Of a stretch of 64,000 bases of DNA, positions 52,481 to 60,351 are shown in pieces. Made by a program: the position numbers and the translations under genes. The notes beneath the pieces were generated by a model, which searched no databases, was not told the DNA's origin, and saw nothing but the letters and a program-made list of their open reading frames with translations. Source of the DNA: an uncultured Bacteroidales bacterium (GTDB lineage: Bacteria; Bacteroidota; Bacteroidia; Bacteroidales; WCHB1-69). The stretch spans positions 1 to 64,000 of the forward strand of contig CALECM010000105.1 in NCBI GenBank assembly GCA_937949745.1. The letters are read 5' to 3'. Position 1 is the stretch's first letter, and every line of letters starts with the position of its first letter.

Positions 52481-52816
52481 AATTAAATAATTTTCGTTTA
52501 TTCATATAGAACAGGCAGCAGCGTATATTAGTTTTCTATAAAATAATATTTATTGATTGCAGGAAGTTTGTATCCAACGGATTACTTATTGGATTGATAA
52601 TGATGTTTAAAATTTAAAATCAATGACATTGTCAATTTTTCGGTTGTGAGAAAGCTCATAGAATATTAACTTTGCCATTGAAATATTTCACCTCACAAAT
52701 AGGTGTACGGAAAAATAAATGTAGTTTTTAAAAGGTTATCAGGAAAATTATCGAACAGTGGCTTTCCGGATGAGACAGCGACCGTATGTGATTCCGTAAC
52801 GATTAAAATAAAATGT
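52481..52816. other. divergent region between VOC operon and ada
   Basis: No gene is visible; an open frame from 52703 upstream of ada is an extension lacking Ada features. It holds the ada promoter and a CACCT/AGGTG hairpin near 52690-52705. Confidence 0.65.
52644..52674 (+). promoter_or_regulatory. promoter for ada (TTG, 20 bp, TAACTTTG)
   Basis: TTG at 52644-52646 and TAACTTTG at 52667-52674 match both halves of the Bacteroidota consensus with 20-base spacing, the best two-part match in the window. The leader is about 135 bases. Confidence 0.6.
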
Positions 52817-53863
52817 ATGGAAACTGAAAGAGAGATATTTTATAAGGCATTAATGGAAAGGGACAGTTCTTTTGAAGGAGTGTTTATAGTCGCAGTAAAA
52901 ACGACCGGAATATTCTGTCGTCCCACCTGTCCGGCAAAGCCCAAACCGGAAAATATCGAGTTTTTCCGTTCAACACAGGATGCTATGGAGAATGGTTACA
53001 GACCGTGCAAAATTTGCAAACCTTTGGAGAAACTAGGAAATCCTCCTGACGGTATCAAGCAGTTATTGAAGTATCTGGAAGAAAATCCTTCGATTAAAAT
53101 TACGGATACCAAACTAAAGGAAATGGGACTTGAACCCAATCAGGTTCGCAGATGGTTTCTGAAAAACTATAAGCAAACTTTCCATACCTACCAGAGAATG
53201 TATCGGGCTAATACTGCCTTTCAGCGGATACAATCCGAACAAAATATAACGAATGTAGCATACGATTCGGGGTACGATTCCTTAAGCGGATTCGGAAATA
53301 TGTTCAAAACCGTCATAGGATCTTCTCCGCAGAATAGTAAAAACAAACGTATTGTCAATGTTACCTATATCGAAACAGACCTGGGATTGATGGTAGCAGC
53401 CGCGACCGAAAAAGGAATCTGTATGTTTGAGTTTTCAGATTACAAATTGATTGATTTAGAATTCCGGCAACTGAGTGAGGAGTTTAAAGCCCCGCTCGTT
53501 CAGGGTGAAAATCCTCACTTTGATACACTCAGGAAGCAGTTAGAGGAGTACTTTAATGGGGAACGGAAAAATTTTGACATTCCATTGGATTTAGCCGGTA
53601 CGAAATTTCAAAAAAAGGTATGGCTGTCTTTAGTGCAAATTCCTTATGGCTCGACAACCACCTACGCAAAACAAGCTGAACTTTTAGGCAAACCCACTGC
53701 CGTAAGGGCTGTGGCCAATGCCAATGGAAAAAATAAAATCTCCATAATCCTGCCTTGCCACAGGGTTATCGGTACTGACGGAACACTTACGGGTTATGGC
53801 GGTGGGATATGGAGAAAAAAGAAATTGTTGGAATTTGAGAAAGAAAATATGAGGACCATATAA
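52817..53863 (+). CDS. ada: bifunctional Ada DNA alkylation repair regulator and methyltransferase
   Basis: A 348-residue Ada protein: sensor, transcription activator and O6-methylguanine repair enzyme. Residues ~1-80 hold the zinc domain with Cys34, 38, 64 and 67 (GIFCRPTCPAKP ... CKICKP); Cys34 is the methylphosphotriester acceptor. An AraC-type helix-turn-helix follows at ~85-170, then the methyltransferase domain with the PCHRVIG active site, Cys314. The start at 52817 gives METEREIFYKAL; the longer frame to 52703 adds unrelated residues. In other bacteria Ada activates alkylation repair genes; here nearby candidates are the Fpg-like gene and the flavoprotein gene downstream. No alkA or alkB is in the window. 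Confidence 0.95.
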   Translation: METEREIFYKALMERDSSFEGVFIVAVKTTGIFCRPTCPAKPKPENIEFFRSTQDAMENGYRPCKICKPLEKLGNPPDGIKQLLKYLEENPSIKITDTKLKEMGLEPNQVRRWFLKNYKQTFHTYQRMYRANTAFQRIQSEQNITNVAYDSGYDSLSGFGNMFKTVIGSSPQNSKNKRIVNVTYIETDLGLMVAAATEKGICMFEFSDYKLIDLEFRQLSEEFKAPLVQGENPHFDTLRKQLEEYFNGERKNFDIPLDLAGTKFQKKVWLSLVQIPYGSTTTYAKQAELLGKPTAVRAVANANGKNKISIILPCHRVIGTDGTLTGYGGGIWRKKKLLEFEKENMRTI

Positions 53864-53932
53864 AGCCAGCATGCTATTTACCATTACTTATTAAGTTTAC
53901 TTAAATTTTGTCTATTTTCGGAAGTCTTTTGT

Positions 53933-53940
53933 TATATTTG
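53933..53940 (+). promoter_or_regulatory. -7 element (TATATTTG) for the flavoprotein/AraC pair
   Basis: Ends 16 bases before the ATG at 53957. TTTG at 53907-53910 is a possible -33 element, with a spacing of 22 bases. Confidence 0.6.
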
Positions 53941-53956
53941 TAAAAAAGAAAATAAG

Positions 53957-54571
53957 ATGAATATACTCTTAATTAATGGAAGCCCCCACAGCAAAGGGAA
54001 TACTTTTACCGCTTTGTCAGAAGTAGCGGAGACGCTGGAAAAAGAAAACATCCAAACCGAGATTTTCCATATCGGCAACAAGGCGGTACAAGGTTGTATC
54101 GCCTGCTACAAATGCTTTGAACTGGGAAGATGTATATTCCAGGACGAACCCTATAACAATTTAAGGGAAAGCCTGCGGAAAGCGGACGGAATCATCATCG
54201 GTACTCCGGTTTATTATGCCGGACCAAACGGATCGTTATGCGCTCTCCTGGACCGGATATTTTATTCCTGCGGTGATTTATTACAGTATAAGCCGGGAGC
54301 ATCGGTAGCGGTATGCCGGAGAGGCGGCGCGAGTGCTGCTTTCGACAGGCTGAACAAATATTTTACCATTTCCAATATGCCGGTGGTGGCTTCCCAATAC
54401 TGGAACAGTGTCCACGGCCTTATGCCGGGCGAAGCGTCACAGGATGCGGAAGGTTTGCAAACCATGCGGACTTTGGGAAGGAATATGGCCTGGATGTTAA
54501 GGAACCTGCACTCCGGAACAGCGCCACGTCCCGAACCGGAAATCCGGCAATCCACCAATTTCATCCGGTAA
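53957..54571 (+). CDS. NADPH-dependent FMN reductase/iron-sulfur flavoprotein-like
   Basis: A 204-residue flavodoxin-fold oxidoreductase. The FMN phosphate loop NGSPHSKGNTFTAL is N-terminal, followed by GCIACYKCFELGRC, the short Cys cluster of iron-sulfur flavoproteins, and GTPVYYAGPNGSLCALLDRIF, which lines the isoalloxazine site. Proteins of this family reduce flavins, quinones or nitro compounds. It starts 16 bases after a -7 element and is 23 bases upstream of an AraC regulator gene, which suggests co-regulation. Substrate unknown. Confidence 0.85.
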   Translation: MNILLINGSPHSKGNTFTALSEVAETLEKENIQTEIFHIGNKAVQGCIACYKCFELGRCIFQDEPYNNLRESLRKADGIIIGTPVYYAGPNGSLCALLDRIFYSCGDLLQYKPGASVAVCRRGGASAAFDRLNKYFTISNMPVVASQYWNSVHGLMPGEASQDAEGLQTMRTLGRNMAWMLRNLHSGTAPRPEPEIRQSTNFIR

Positions 54572-54594
54572 TATAGTATCCAAATCCATATCAG

Positions 54595-55350
54595 ATGTAT
54601 ATTGAGTATCCTGCAGATATACGGTTGCAGCATCTTATAGACACCTACTGGGTAAGCGACGGCTTCCTGAAAGATCCGGTTTCACAACGGATTCTGCCCG
54701 ATGGTTGTGTGGATATCATTTTTAACTTCTCAGGCGATCAAACAAACGGAAAAGTTGTCCCGGAAGAGCCCCGAATAATAGGCACTATGACCACTGTCCT
54801 TCAGATCCATCATCAGCCGGGACAGGTCCAGATGATGGGTATTCGTTTCCGTCCCGGCGGAATTACCGCTTTTACCCGGATGCCGGTGGACGAAATTACC
54901 GATAAGCGTATTCCGTTGGATTTTGCGGATACCCTTTTCGATTCATATTTCTATGATTCTCTTCCTGATAAAGATTTAACCCGGCGATTACACCACATCG
55001 ACCGTTATCTGACAGCAAAGTTGGGTCAATGTTTTATACCGGACAACCGGATTTTGCATGCCGCTTCACTGGTAAAGAACAGCCACGGGTCAATGTCTAT
55101 GCGGAAATTAGCGCAAGAAGCGTGCCTGAGCGAAAGACAATTTGAACGCAAGTTTAAATCCGCCGTCGGTATCACACCCAAATATTTCAGTAAGGTTGTC
55201 CGGTTCCAATATGCCCGTCACTTCCTGAAGTCACATCCCCAAGCGCCGTTCGACACCGTGGCCTCCTGTTGCGGATATCACGACCGTTCCCACCTTCATA
55301 AAGATTTCTGTCAATTAGGCCAATTCACTCCTTCGGAATTACTTCCCTGA
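54595..55350 (+). CDS. AraC family regulator with N-terminal DUF6597 domain
   Basis: A 251-residue transcription factor. The N-terminal ~140 residues (YIEYPADIRLQHLIDTYW; RILPDGCVDIIFNF; MGIRFRPGGITAF) match the DUF6597 sensor domain. Residues ~150-250 form an AraC helix-turn-helix pair ending VASCCGYHDRSHLHKDF. Such regulators often control the oxidoreductase beside them. It follows the flavoprotein gene by 23 bases and is probably in the same transcript. The ligand is unknown. Confidence 0.88.
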   Translation: MYIEYPADIRLQHLIDTYWVSDGFLKDPVSQRILPDGCVDIIFNFSGDQTNGKVVPEEPRIIGTMTTVLQIHHQPGQVQMMGIRFRPGGITAFTRMPVDEITDKRIPLDFADTLFDSYFYDSLPDKDLTRRLHHIDRYLTAKLGQCFIPDNRILHAASLVKNSHGSMSMRKLAQEACLSERQFERKFKSAVGITPKYFSKVVRFQYARHFLKSHPQAPFDTVASCCGYHDRSHLHKDFCQLGQFTPSELLP

Positions 55351-55433
55351 CCAGTTTTTCGCTGTAAGAAAATCATTTTTTTCTAAATCATAAGAATGTC
55401 CATTTTTTACAATTTTTTCTCTGCGGGGGATTT

Positions 55434-55441
55434 TATTTTTG
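55434..55441 (+). promoter_or_regulatory. -7 element (TATTTTTG) for the M28 peptidase gene
   Basis: Seventy-four bases before the ATG at 55516. Confidence 0.55.
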
Positions 55442-55515
55442 TACTCCTTATTTAGATAAGGTAAACTCAATAATGAAGGGTAAAATTAAGAAATATTAAC
55501 ACCTAAAAAGAAAAT

Positions 55516-56739
55516 ATGGACACTTTATCATTAATCAAAAAGGCAGAAAAACATTTGCAAACCTTATGTTCGGAAATACCGGAACGCCGGGTAGGCGGTC
55601 CGGGCAATCTTAGAGCTACCGCCTATGTAAAGGAATACTTTAGTCATGCCGGCTGGAAAGTGGAAGAAACCCCGCTTTCCGTGATGGACTGGAAAGGAGA
55701 CGGAGCAAAATTAACCTGTGGTACGCAAACATTCGAAGTATTTTCTTCCCATTATTCTTTGGGATTCTTGGGTGAAGGCGAACTGGTGGCTGTAGATACA
55801 CCGGAGAAACTGGAAAAAAGCGATATCACCGGTAAATTAGTATTGCTTCACGGAGCCATCGCTTCCGAACAGATCATGCCTAAGAATTTCATCTTTTATA
55901 ATCCCGAAGAACACTGTAAAATCATAGCTTTACTTGAAAAAGGTAAACCCAAAGCGATCATATGCGCCACGGGGCACAACCCGGCGGCTGCAGGCGGCGT
56001 ATATCCGTTCCCGCTCTTTGAAGACGGCGATTTCGACATTCCGTCGGTTTATATGAAAGATACTGAAGGAGAAAAATTACTCGGATGCGTAGGACAAACT
56101 ATTTCGCTGGAATCAAAAGCATCACGGATACCGGCAATCGCTTTTAACGAGATCGCCAGGAAAGAAGGAACTTCTCCGAAACGTATCGCCGTTACGGCGC
56201 ATATCGATGCGAAAATTGGAACTCCAGGTGCCATCGATAACGCTACCGGAGTAACGGTATTATTGCTGCTGGCCGACCTGCTGAAAGATTATGCGGGAAA
56301 ATATCCCGTGGAACTGATTGCTTTTAACGGGGAAGATTATTACGCCGTACCCGGACAAATGAAATATATTCAACAAAATATGCATAATTTTGATAAAATA
56401 CTGCTGAATATTAACATTGACGGTGCAGGATACAAAGACGGGCCTTCCTGTTTCTCCAGTTTTCAACTTCCCGAAGATATAGACAAGAGCGTGAAACAGG
56501 TAATTGAAGAATATCCGGACATTGTGGAAGGATTACCATGGTATCAGGGAGATCACAGTATTTTCCTGCAAAACGGATGCCCGGCGATCGCGGTAAGTTC
56601 GGACTGGTTTATCCGGAATATGGAAAACCAGGAGATTACCCATACCCCGAAAGATAACCTGGAAATCGTGAACTATAAACGGGTAGCGGAATGCGCGCTC
56701 GGCATCAAAACTCTTATTGATTACCTTAATGAAAATTAA
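55516..56739 (+). CDS. M28 family zinc aminopeptidase with PA-like insert
   Basis: A 407-residue peptidase. The N-terminal segment with RRVGGPGNLRATAYVKEYF begins the M28 fold. A PA-like region at ~85-190 contains LEKSDITGKLVLLHGAIA. Zinc-binding residues are visible: His and Asp in TAHIDAKIGTPGAIDNATG, the catalytic Glu in IAFNGEDYY, Asp in NINIDGAGYKDG and His in EITHTPKDNLE. There is no signal peptide, so it is cytoplasmic, unlike exported aminopeptidases. It is transcribed alone. The likely role is trimming peptides. Confidence 0.9.
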   Translation: MDTLSLIKKAEKHLQTLCSEIPERRVGGPGNLRATAYVKEYFSHAGWKVEETPLSVMDWKGDGAKLTCGTQTFEVFSSHYSLGFLGEGELVAVDTPEKLEKSDITGKLVLLHGAIASEQIMPKNFIFYNPEEHCKIIALLEKGKPKAIICATGHNPAAAGGVYPFPLFEDGDFDIPSVYMKDTEGEKLLGCVGQTISLESKASRIPAIAFNEIARKEGTSPKRIAVTAHIDAKIGTPGAIDNATGVTVLLLLADLLKDYAGKYPVELIAFNGEDYYAVPGQMKYIQQNMHNFDKILLNINIDGAGYKDGPSCFSSFQLPEDIDKSVKQVIEEYPDIVEGLPWYQGDHSIFLQNGCPAIAVSSDWFIRNMENQEITHTPKDNLEIVNYKRVAECALGIKTLIDYLNEN

Positions 56740-56831
56740 GGCTCAAATATCCGCTATCATCGTTATTGGCAATCCATATCTACTATGATATATAAAACTG
56801 ATAAATGCTTTAAGTCATATGAATACTTTTT

Positions 56832-56896
56832 GTCATTCTGAGTGTAACGAAGAATCTACCAATACAATATAGATCCTTCACTACGTTCAGGATGAC
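56832..56896. repeat. long imperfect palindrome, GTCATTCTGAG family (copy B)
   Basis: The left arm GTCATTCTGAGTGTAACG and right arm ACTACGTTCAGGATGAC enclose GAAGAATCT ... AGATCCTTC. It differs from copy A (34629-34690) by only a few bases in each arm and sits in the intergenic space after the M28 gene. Confidence 0.8.
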
Positions 56897-56969
56897 GAAA
56901 GGTATGTTTTCATATTTTAATGGAAAAATAAAAGTCGGATTTTTACACGGTTCATATTCCGGAATAGAC

Positions 56970-56977
56970 TACTTTTG
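56970..56977 (+). promoter_or_regulatory. -7 element (TACTTTTG) for the VOC gene at 57000
   Basis: Twenty-two bases before the ATG. CCGGAATAG sits at 56959-56967 just upstream, as it also does before the zinc-ribbon/AraC gene. Confidence 0.55.
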
Positions 56978-56999
56978 CTTTAATCTAAAATCATGAAAT

Positions 57000-57401
57000 A
57001 TGAATAATCACATGGAATATGTTTCATTATCACCTAATGTAGGGGTAACGGACGTGAACGAAACCGTAAAGTTCTATACTGAAATACTCGGATTCAATCT
57101 TGTATTAAGCAATCCCGAAAGCGGGAAACTGGAATGGGCGATGGTTGCCAACGGTAATGCCGTGATTATGTTCCAGGAGATAGAAAGCCTAAGGAACGAA
57201 TATCCGGCTTTGAAAGAACGTGCTCCAATGGGCACCCTCACTTTCTATGTGAAAATTAAAAACATGAAACCGTTATATGAAAAACTGAAAGATACCGCCT
57301 TTATAGCCAATGGTATCCATCAAACATTTTACGGTGCCGACGAATTTGCTGTTTTCGACAATAACGGTTATATTTTAACCATAACCGAAGATAAGGAATA
57401 A
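57000..57401 (+). CDS. VOC family protein (glyoxalase-like)
   Basis: A 133-residue single-domain VOC protein. VGVTDVNETVKFYTEILGF is the typical first beta-alpha-beta unit, and EFAVFDNNGYILTITED the last. The second metal-ligand region, NAVIMFQEIESLR, carries Gln-Glu. Such proteins include bleomycin- and fosfomycin-resistance relatives, but the substrate cannot be read here. It has its own promoter and is followed, after a gap of 145 bases, by the zinc-ribbon/VOC operon. Confidence 0.85.
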   Translation: MNNHMEYVSLSPNVGVTDVNETVKFYTEILGFNLVLSNPESGKLEWAMVANGNAVIMFQEIESLRNEYPALKERAPMGTLTFYVKIKNMKPLYEKLKDTAFIANGIHQTFYGADEFAVFDNNGYILTITEDKE

Positions 57402-57474
57402 GATAATCTTACGGAGGATCAGAATTTACCGTCCGTCGAACTATTGAAAGAGTATTTAGAGATGTTAAATTCTT

Positions 57475-57482
57475 TATCTTTG
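57475..57482 (+). promoter_or_regulatory. -7 element (TATCTTTG) for the zinc-ribbon/VOC operon
   Basis: Sixty-four bases before the ATG at 57547. Confidence 0.55.
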
Positions 57483-57546
57483 TGATTCGATACAGGAAAA
57501 TACCGCACAACAATTATCGGAAAAAGTTGTTTTAAATAAAAAAATT

Positions 57547-57831
57547 ATGGAAGATCAAAAAATTTGTCAAAGCTGTGGTATGCCGATGAATGCCGAGGAA
57601 GATTTCGGCACCAATCAAGACCAGACCATCAATGAAGAATATTGTAATTATTGTTTTAAAAACGGAGGTTTCGCCCATAATATCACCATGGAGGAAATGA
57701 TCGAACACAACCTTCATTATCTGGATGTATATAACCGGGACGCGGAACAAAAAGTAACCGAAGAGGAAGCCAGGGAACAAATGAGGGAATATTTTCCTAC
57801 CCTGAAAAGGTGGCATAAAACTAAATCATGA
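57547..57831 (+). CDS. stand-alone zinc-ribbon protein
   Basis: A 94-residue protein with Cys7, 10, 33 and 36 (CQSCGMPM ... CNYC) and a helical tail ending FPTLKRWHK. The same layout forms the N-terminal domain of the AraC/GyrI regulator at 47899, including the C-x2-C ... C-x2-C spacing and the PTLKRW ending. This is the family called putative zinc ribbon (PF12674-type). It overlaps the next VOC gene by four bases (ATGA), which indicates translational coupling. Function is not established; zinc binding and a sensing or chaperone role are inferred. Confidence 0.88.
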   Translation: MEDQKICQSCGMPMNAEEDFGTNQDQTINEEYCNYCFKNGGFAHNITMEEMIEHNLHYLDVYNRDAEQKVTEEEAREQMREYFPTLKRWHKTKS

Positions 57832-58232
57832 AATTTAAGGATTTATCCGTTACCTTCCATACGGATAAAATAACCGAATGCGTGGATTATTATATAAAAT
57901 ATTTCCACGCTAAAATGGTTTTCGACGCCGGATGGTACGTGACGGTCAGACTGGAAAGTGATAAAAATTCCCCAATATTTATCTCTTTCCAGTCTTCTGA
58001 AAAAATAACAAGGAATAACTTTACCGGCGGCGTGACCCTTAATTTATTGACCGGGGACGTGGACGAATATTATCGTGAATTGAAAAAAAGCGGAATTCTC
58101 TTTTTGGAAGAGATTACGGACCATACTTGGGGAGACCGCGCCTTCAGCGTACAGGATCCCATCGGTAATATCGTATATATTTACTCCGAAAGGGAAATGG
58201 GTGACGAATATAAACCGGCGATAAAAGAATAG
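57828..58232 (+). CDS. VOC family protein coupled to the zinc-ribbon gene
   Basis: A 134-residue glyoxalase-fold protein. MKFKDLSVTFHTDKITECVDYY begins the first VOC unit, and DRAFSVQDPIGNIVYIYSE closes the second. Its ATG overlaps the stop of the zinc-ribbon gene in ATGA, so the two proteins are made together in similar amounts. The residues at the usual metal-ligand positions are only partly conserved, so a binding rather than catalytic role is possible. Substrate unknown. Confidence 0.85.
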   Translation: MKFKDLSVTFHTDKITECVDYYIKYFHAKMVFDAGWYVTVRLESDKNSPIFISFQSSEKITRNNFTGGVTLNLLTGDVDEYYRELKKSGILFLEEITDHTWGDRAFSVQDPIGNIVYIYSEREMGDEYKPAIKE

Positions 58233-58341
58233 AAGAATCCGGAAAAATAGACGGAATATTCATGGGAAACCGGTAGTATCTGATATTCGGTTATACTCCA
58301 CTTAAAAATCTGACATTATATAAAAATAACAGCGAATTGTA

Positions 58342-59244
58342 ATGAATATCACTTTACGGCCCTGGTCTAAGAATGACCTGGATATCCTGATTGAATACGC
58401 CAATAATCCTCATATCGCACAAAACCTGAGAGACGGATTTCCTCATCCTTATACCCGTCAGGACGGAAAAACCTTTATCTCTTCGGTTTGTACCGAAAAT
58501 CCCACGAAAGTATTCGCCATCACCATTGACAACAACCATCCTATAGGCTCCATCGGAGTATTTCCGCAAACCGATATCCACCGGAAAAATGCCGAAATAG
58601 GTTATTGGCTCGCCGAACCTTTTTGGGGAAAAGGAATTATGGCGGAGGCGGTCAGGCAAATGGTCGATTACGGATTCCGCACTTTCGATATAAACCGCAT
58701 TTTTGCCAGTCCTTTCGGAAATAACAAAGCTTCCCAACGGGTTTTGGAAAAATCAGGTTTTACATTGGAAGCCCGACTTGAGAAAACATTATACAAAGAC
58801 GGTAAATTCCTGGACGAATATATTTACGGTATCAGAAGGAATGAAGGAAAAGTTACAAAAATCCTGCCCGTCGTAGAAAAGATAAACATCGTGATCGATT
58901 GCCGGAACGCCGGAACCATGGCTGAGTTCTACAGCAAATTGCTGAATTGGGACTGGACACATCCCCGTGGCAACGGATGGGCCGCGATCACATCACCCGT
59001 CACAGGCATGGTCATCGCATTCCAGGAAGTAGAGCATTATCGTGCGCCCGTCTGGCCGTGGAAACCTGAAAAGCAAGGACAAATGCTCCACCTTGATTTC
59101 TATGTGGATGATCTTGAAAAAGCCGTGGCTTTTGCTTTGGAATGTGGCGCCGTACCAGCCACCGAGCAATATTTTACCACTTCCCGTACCCTTTTTGATC
59201 CCGAAGGACACCCTTTCTGCCTAGATACCGATGAACCGGAATAA
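58342..59244 (+). CDS. GNAT acetyltransferase fused to a VOC domain
   Basis: A 300-residue two-domain protein. Residues ~1-170 are a RimJ/RimL-type GNAT acetyltransferase: LRPWSKNDLDILIEYANNP, EIGYWLAEPFWGKGIMAEAV (acetyl-CoA loop) and NKASQRVLEKSGFTLEARLE. Residues ~180-300 are a VOC domain: INIVIDCRNAGTMAEFYSKLL through RTLFDPEGHPFCLDTDE. The frame is continuous, so the fusion is real. It follows the VOC operon by 110 bases with no promoter element seen, so it may share that transcript. Acylation of a small molecule held by the VOC half is inferred, not shown. Confidence 0.88.
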   Translation: MNITLRPWSKNDLDILIEYANNPHIAQNLRDGFPHPYTRQDGKTFISSVCTENPTKVFAITIDNNHPIGSIGVFPQTDIHRKNAEIGYWLAEPFWGKGIMAEAVRQMVDYGFRTFDINRIFASPFGNNKASQRVLEKSGFTLEARLEKTLYKDGKFLDEYIYGIRRNEGKVTKILPVVEKINIVIDCRNAGTMAEFYSKLLNWDWTHPRGNGWAAITSPVTGMVIAFQEVEHYRAPVWPWKPEKQGQMLHLDFYVDDLEKAVAFALECGAVPATEQYFTTSRTLFDPEGHPFCLDTDEPE

Positions 59245-59371
59245 AAGTAAATAATGGTAGCCGATATTGAACAAAAAGCATCAAAGGATACTTTTTCTCC
59301 AATCCTACCCACTCGTGGCGAAGCGATAATTTATTTATTAGCAACACATTAGGCAATTCAAAAATTATATG

Positions 59372-59379
59372 TATCTTTG
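59372..59379 (+). promoter_or_regulatory. -7 element (TATCTTTG) for the methyltransferase/rsgA operon
   Basis: Lies 192 bases before the ATG at 59572, leaving a leader of about 185 bases with two hairpins. Confidence 0.55.
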
Positions 59380-59383
59380 CAAT

Positions 59384-59422
59384 ATGTTTAAAACCACACA
59401 TAAATCGGATTTGGTAAGGTAA
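59384..59422 (+). other. possible 12-residue leader peptide
   Basis: ATG to TAA encodes MFKTTHKSDLVR. The ATG lies five bases after the -7 element, so the transcript would begin at or near it. It stops one base before the first hairpin. It could be a leader peptide coupled to the hairpins, but a 12-codon frame can arise by chance. Confidence 0.25.
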
Positions 59423-59482
59423 ACAATCTGTATTTCTGACACAGATTGTACATTCGTTCACTCCCGGATAAATCCCCGGGAG
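59423..59482 (+). promoter_or_regulatory. two hairpins in the methyltransferase leader
   Basis: ACAATCTGT/ACAGATTGT (59423-59431/59441-59449, nine bp) and CTCCCGG/CCGGGAG (59461-59467/59476-59482, seven bp). The second is followed by CAGTTTCTAT, not a clean terminator. Confidence 0.45.
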
Positions 59483-59571
59483 CAGTTTCTATATTAATTT
59501 AGTTTTTTAATCCGCATACAATGATGAAAGCCATTGTTATACTTTCCGTGTATGCAAAATATATTAAGACA

Positions 59572-60351
59572 ATGAGTAACGAAAATAAAACCATTCACGA
59601 ATTCGATTTTAATTTAATCTGTGAATTTTTTTCCAACATGGAACGACAAGGCCCCGGAAGCCCGGAGGTAACACTTAAAGCATTGAGTTTCATCGATAAC
59701 CTTACCGACAGATCCCGTATCGCCGATCTCGGTTGCGGTACGGGCGGTCAGACAATAGTTCTGGCCCGGCACGCGCCGGGAGAGATTACCGGACTTGACC
59801 TGTTTCCCGGGTTTATCGATATCTTAAATCATAATGCAGAACGGCTTGACCTGAACGGCAGAGTAAAAGGGATTGTCGGATCAATGGATAACCTTCCTTT
59901 TCAGTATGGGGAATTAGACCTGATCTGGTCGGAAGGAGCCATTTACAACATCGGGTTTGAAAGGGGACTCAATGAGTGGCGTAAATACCTGAAAACAGGA
60001 GGTTATATTGCCGTTTCCGAGAGTTCCTGGTTTACAGACGAAAGACCCGCAGAGATTCACAATTTCTGGATGGATGCTTATGCTGAAATGGATACGATCC
60101 CCAATCAGGTGGCCAAGATACACAAAGCGGGGTATCTTCCCGTCGCCGCTTTTATTCTCCCTGAAAACTGCTGGACCGATCATTATTTTACTCCAAAAAA
60201 GACCGTTCAGGAGATCTTTCTCAAGAAATATGCAGGAAACAAATCAGCGGAGGAATTCAGCAGGCTTCAATTCTACGAAGAAGAATTATACCACAAGTAT
60301 AAAGAATTTTACGGCTATACATTTTTCATCGCAAAAAAGACCACACCATGA
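59572..60351 (+). CDS. class I SAM-dependent methyltransferase
   Basis: A 259-residue methyltransferase. RIADLGCGTGGQTIVLARH is motif I, ITGLDLFPGFID motif II, and GELDLIWSEGAIYNIGFERGL the post-motif region. The start at 59572 gives MSNENKTIHEFDFNLICEFF; the ATG at 59521 adds 17 residues but is downstream of the same leader and less likely. The target (small molecule, protein or RNA) cannot be told. Its stop overlaps the rsgA start in ATGA, so it is coupled to a ribosome-assembly GTPase, which makes rRNA or a ribosomal protein a conceivable target. Confidence 0.85.
   Translation: MSNENKTIHEFDFNLICEFFSNMERQGPGSPEVTLKALSFIDNLTDRSRIADLGCGTGGQTIVLARHAPGEITGLDLFPGFIDILNHNAERLDLNGRVKGIVGSMDNLPFQYGELDLIWSEGAIYNIGFERGLNEWRKYLKTGGYIAVSESSWFTDERPAEIHNFWMDAYAEMDTIPNQVAKIHKAGYLPVAAFILPENCWTDHYFTPKKTVQEIFLKKYAGNKSAEEFSRLQFYEEELYHKYKEFYGYTFFIAKKTTP

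Larger units (their letters stand above)
59245..59571. other. leader region upstream of the methyltransferase gene
   Basis: No long gene. It contains a -7 element, a short possible leader frame and two hairpins (59423-59449 and 59461-59482). The ATG at 59521 is in frame with the methyltransferase but gives an unrelated 17-residue extension. Confidence 0.6.
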
